41,110 nt of DNA from RUG11788 sp964578175 (GTDB lineage Bacteria; Bacillota_I; Bacilli_A; RF39; UBA660), in assembly GCA_964578175.1 (NCBI GenBank), contig CAZOBH010000010.1:1-41110 (forward strand), given 5' to 3'. A program made the position numbers and the translations under genes. Shown here one piece after another: positions 41,009 through 41,110 of this stretch. The notes below the pieces were generated by a model that searched no databases, was not told the DNA's origin, and worked only from the letters and a program-made list of their open reading frames with translations. Each line of letters begins with the position of its first letter. Within the stretch, counting starts at the first letter, position 1.

Positions 41009-41037
41009 TTGAAATTGGATTTTGTTTATGTTATTAT
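41009..41037 (+). promoter_or_regulatory. Promoter of the tRNA gene
   Basis: TTGAAA (41009-41014), 17-nt spacer ending in TGT, TATTAT (41032-41037). Divergent from the promoter at 40947. Confidence 0.75.
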
Positions 41038-41056
41038 TAAGTAGTCATGTATTTAT

Positions 41057-41110
41057 GGACCCTTAGCTCAGTTGGTTAGAGCATCCGGCTCATAACCGGG
41101 CGGTCATAGG
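41057..41110 (+). tRNA. tRNA with CAT anticodon (elongator Met or Ile2), 3' end cut off
   Basis: Acceptor 5' strand GGACCCT (41057-41063), D arm GCTC/GAGC, anticodon stem TCCGG/CCGGG with loop CTCATAA (anticodon CAT at 41091-41093), variable region CGGTC, and the start of the T stem before the window ends. The anticodon stem lacks the three consecutive G-C pairs next to the loop of initiator tRNA, so it is not fMet. Similarity of the 5' part to known Ile2 tRNAs makes a lysidine-modified tRNA-Ile possible. Confidence 0.92.

Noticed and set aside
41057..41110. The terminal tRNA considered as initiator fMet
   Set aside because: Its anticodon stem is TCCGG/CCGGG rather than ending in the three consecutive G-C pairs next to the loop that mark initiator tRNA.
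1..41110. Alternative genetic code with TGA as Trp
   Set aside because: Trp is encoded by TGG in all genes, and TGA ends priA, hrcA and the gene at 989.

Overview
The window reads as a chromosomal segment of a very AT-rich, low-GC Gram-positive-type bacterium (Bacillota, Bacilli side). TGA is a real stop codon here (priA and hrcA end on it and no gene needs it as Trp), so this is not a Mycoplasma/Spiroplasma code-4 genome. Bacillota signatures are HrcA/CIRCE control of the dnaK operon, a T-box leader on pheST, an L21 leader RNA, a Prp protease beside an N-terminally extended L27, and gene pairs known from Bacillus: rbgA-rnhB, nusB-xseA-xseB, xerD-deoB, ylbF-rsmD and yneF-tkt. An uncultured gut Bacilli lineage (RF39-like or Erysipelotrichia-like) would fit, but that is inference. 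No insertion sequence, prophage or CRISPR array is visible.

Layout. 34-4880 (+): rbgA, an unknown membrane protein, rnhB, priA. 4881-5838: an unknown gene behind a consensus promoter. 5900-7868: nusB, xseA, xseB. 7950-8243: a small protein of decapeptide repeats. 8312-8851: a YgjV-like membrane protein. 8893-15363: the heat-shock cluster hrcA-grpE-dnaK-pepF-dnaJ behind two CIRCE-type inverted repeats. 15423-17748: a small conserved protein, xerD, deoB. 17776-19499: two tandem diverged paralogues with a Rossmann-like glycine motif and no known function. 19523-22951: a YdjI-like SPFH/SHOCT protein, a YdjG-like double zinc-ribbon membrane protein and a membrane protein with a C-terminal zinc ribbon. 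22952-23269 is a convergent gap with candidate structured RNA. 23270-25741 holds a PP2C-like protein that seems to lack catalytic residues (-), an HTH regulator (-), a 29-residue membrane miniprotein (+) and a membrane protein (-). 25828-27243 (+) is an FAD-dependent dehydrogenase.

From 27261 to 40920 everything is on the minus strand. Read in the direction of transcription: an unknown anchored protein, tkt, yneF, L21 leader-rplU-prp-rpmA, obgE with an S51 peptidase, an acidic-tailed membrane protein with a lipoprotein, ylbF-rsmD, a pilin-like surface protein, and T-box-pheS-pheT. The window ends inside a plus-strand tRNA with a CAT anticodon.

Expression signals are unusually legible. Most promoters carry an extended -10 (TGn-TATAAT or TATACT), often placed directly after the T-tract of the preceding gene's terminator. 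Many starts follow an AGGTGAT-type ribosome binding site about 5 nt upstream, which moves several starts (nusB, rnhB, obgE, xerD and the genes at 989 and 25741) inward from the longest reading frame. The least explained parts are the 17.8-25.1 kb accessory stretch, the decapeptide-repeat protein and the pilin-like protein.
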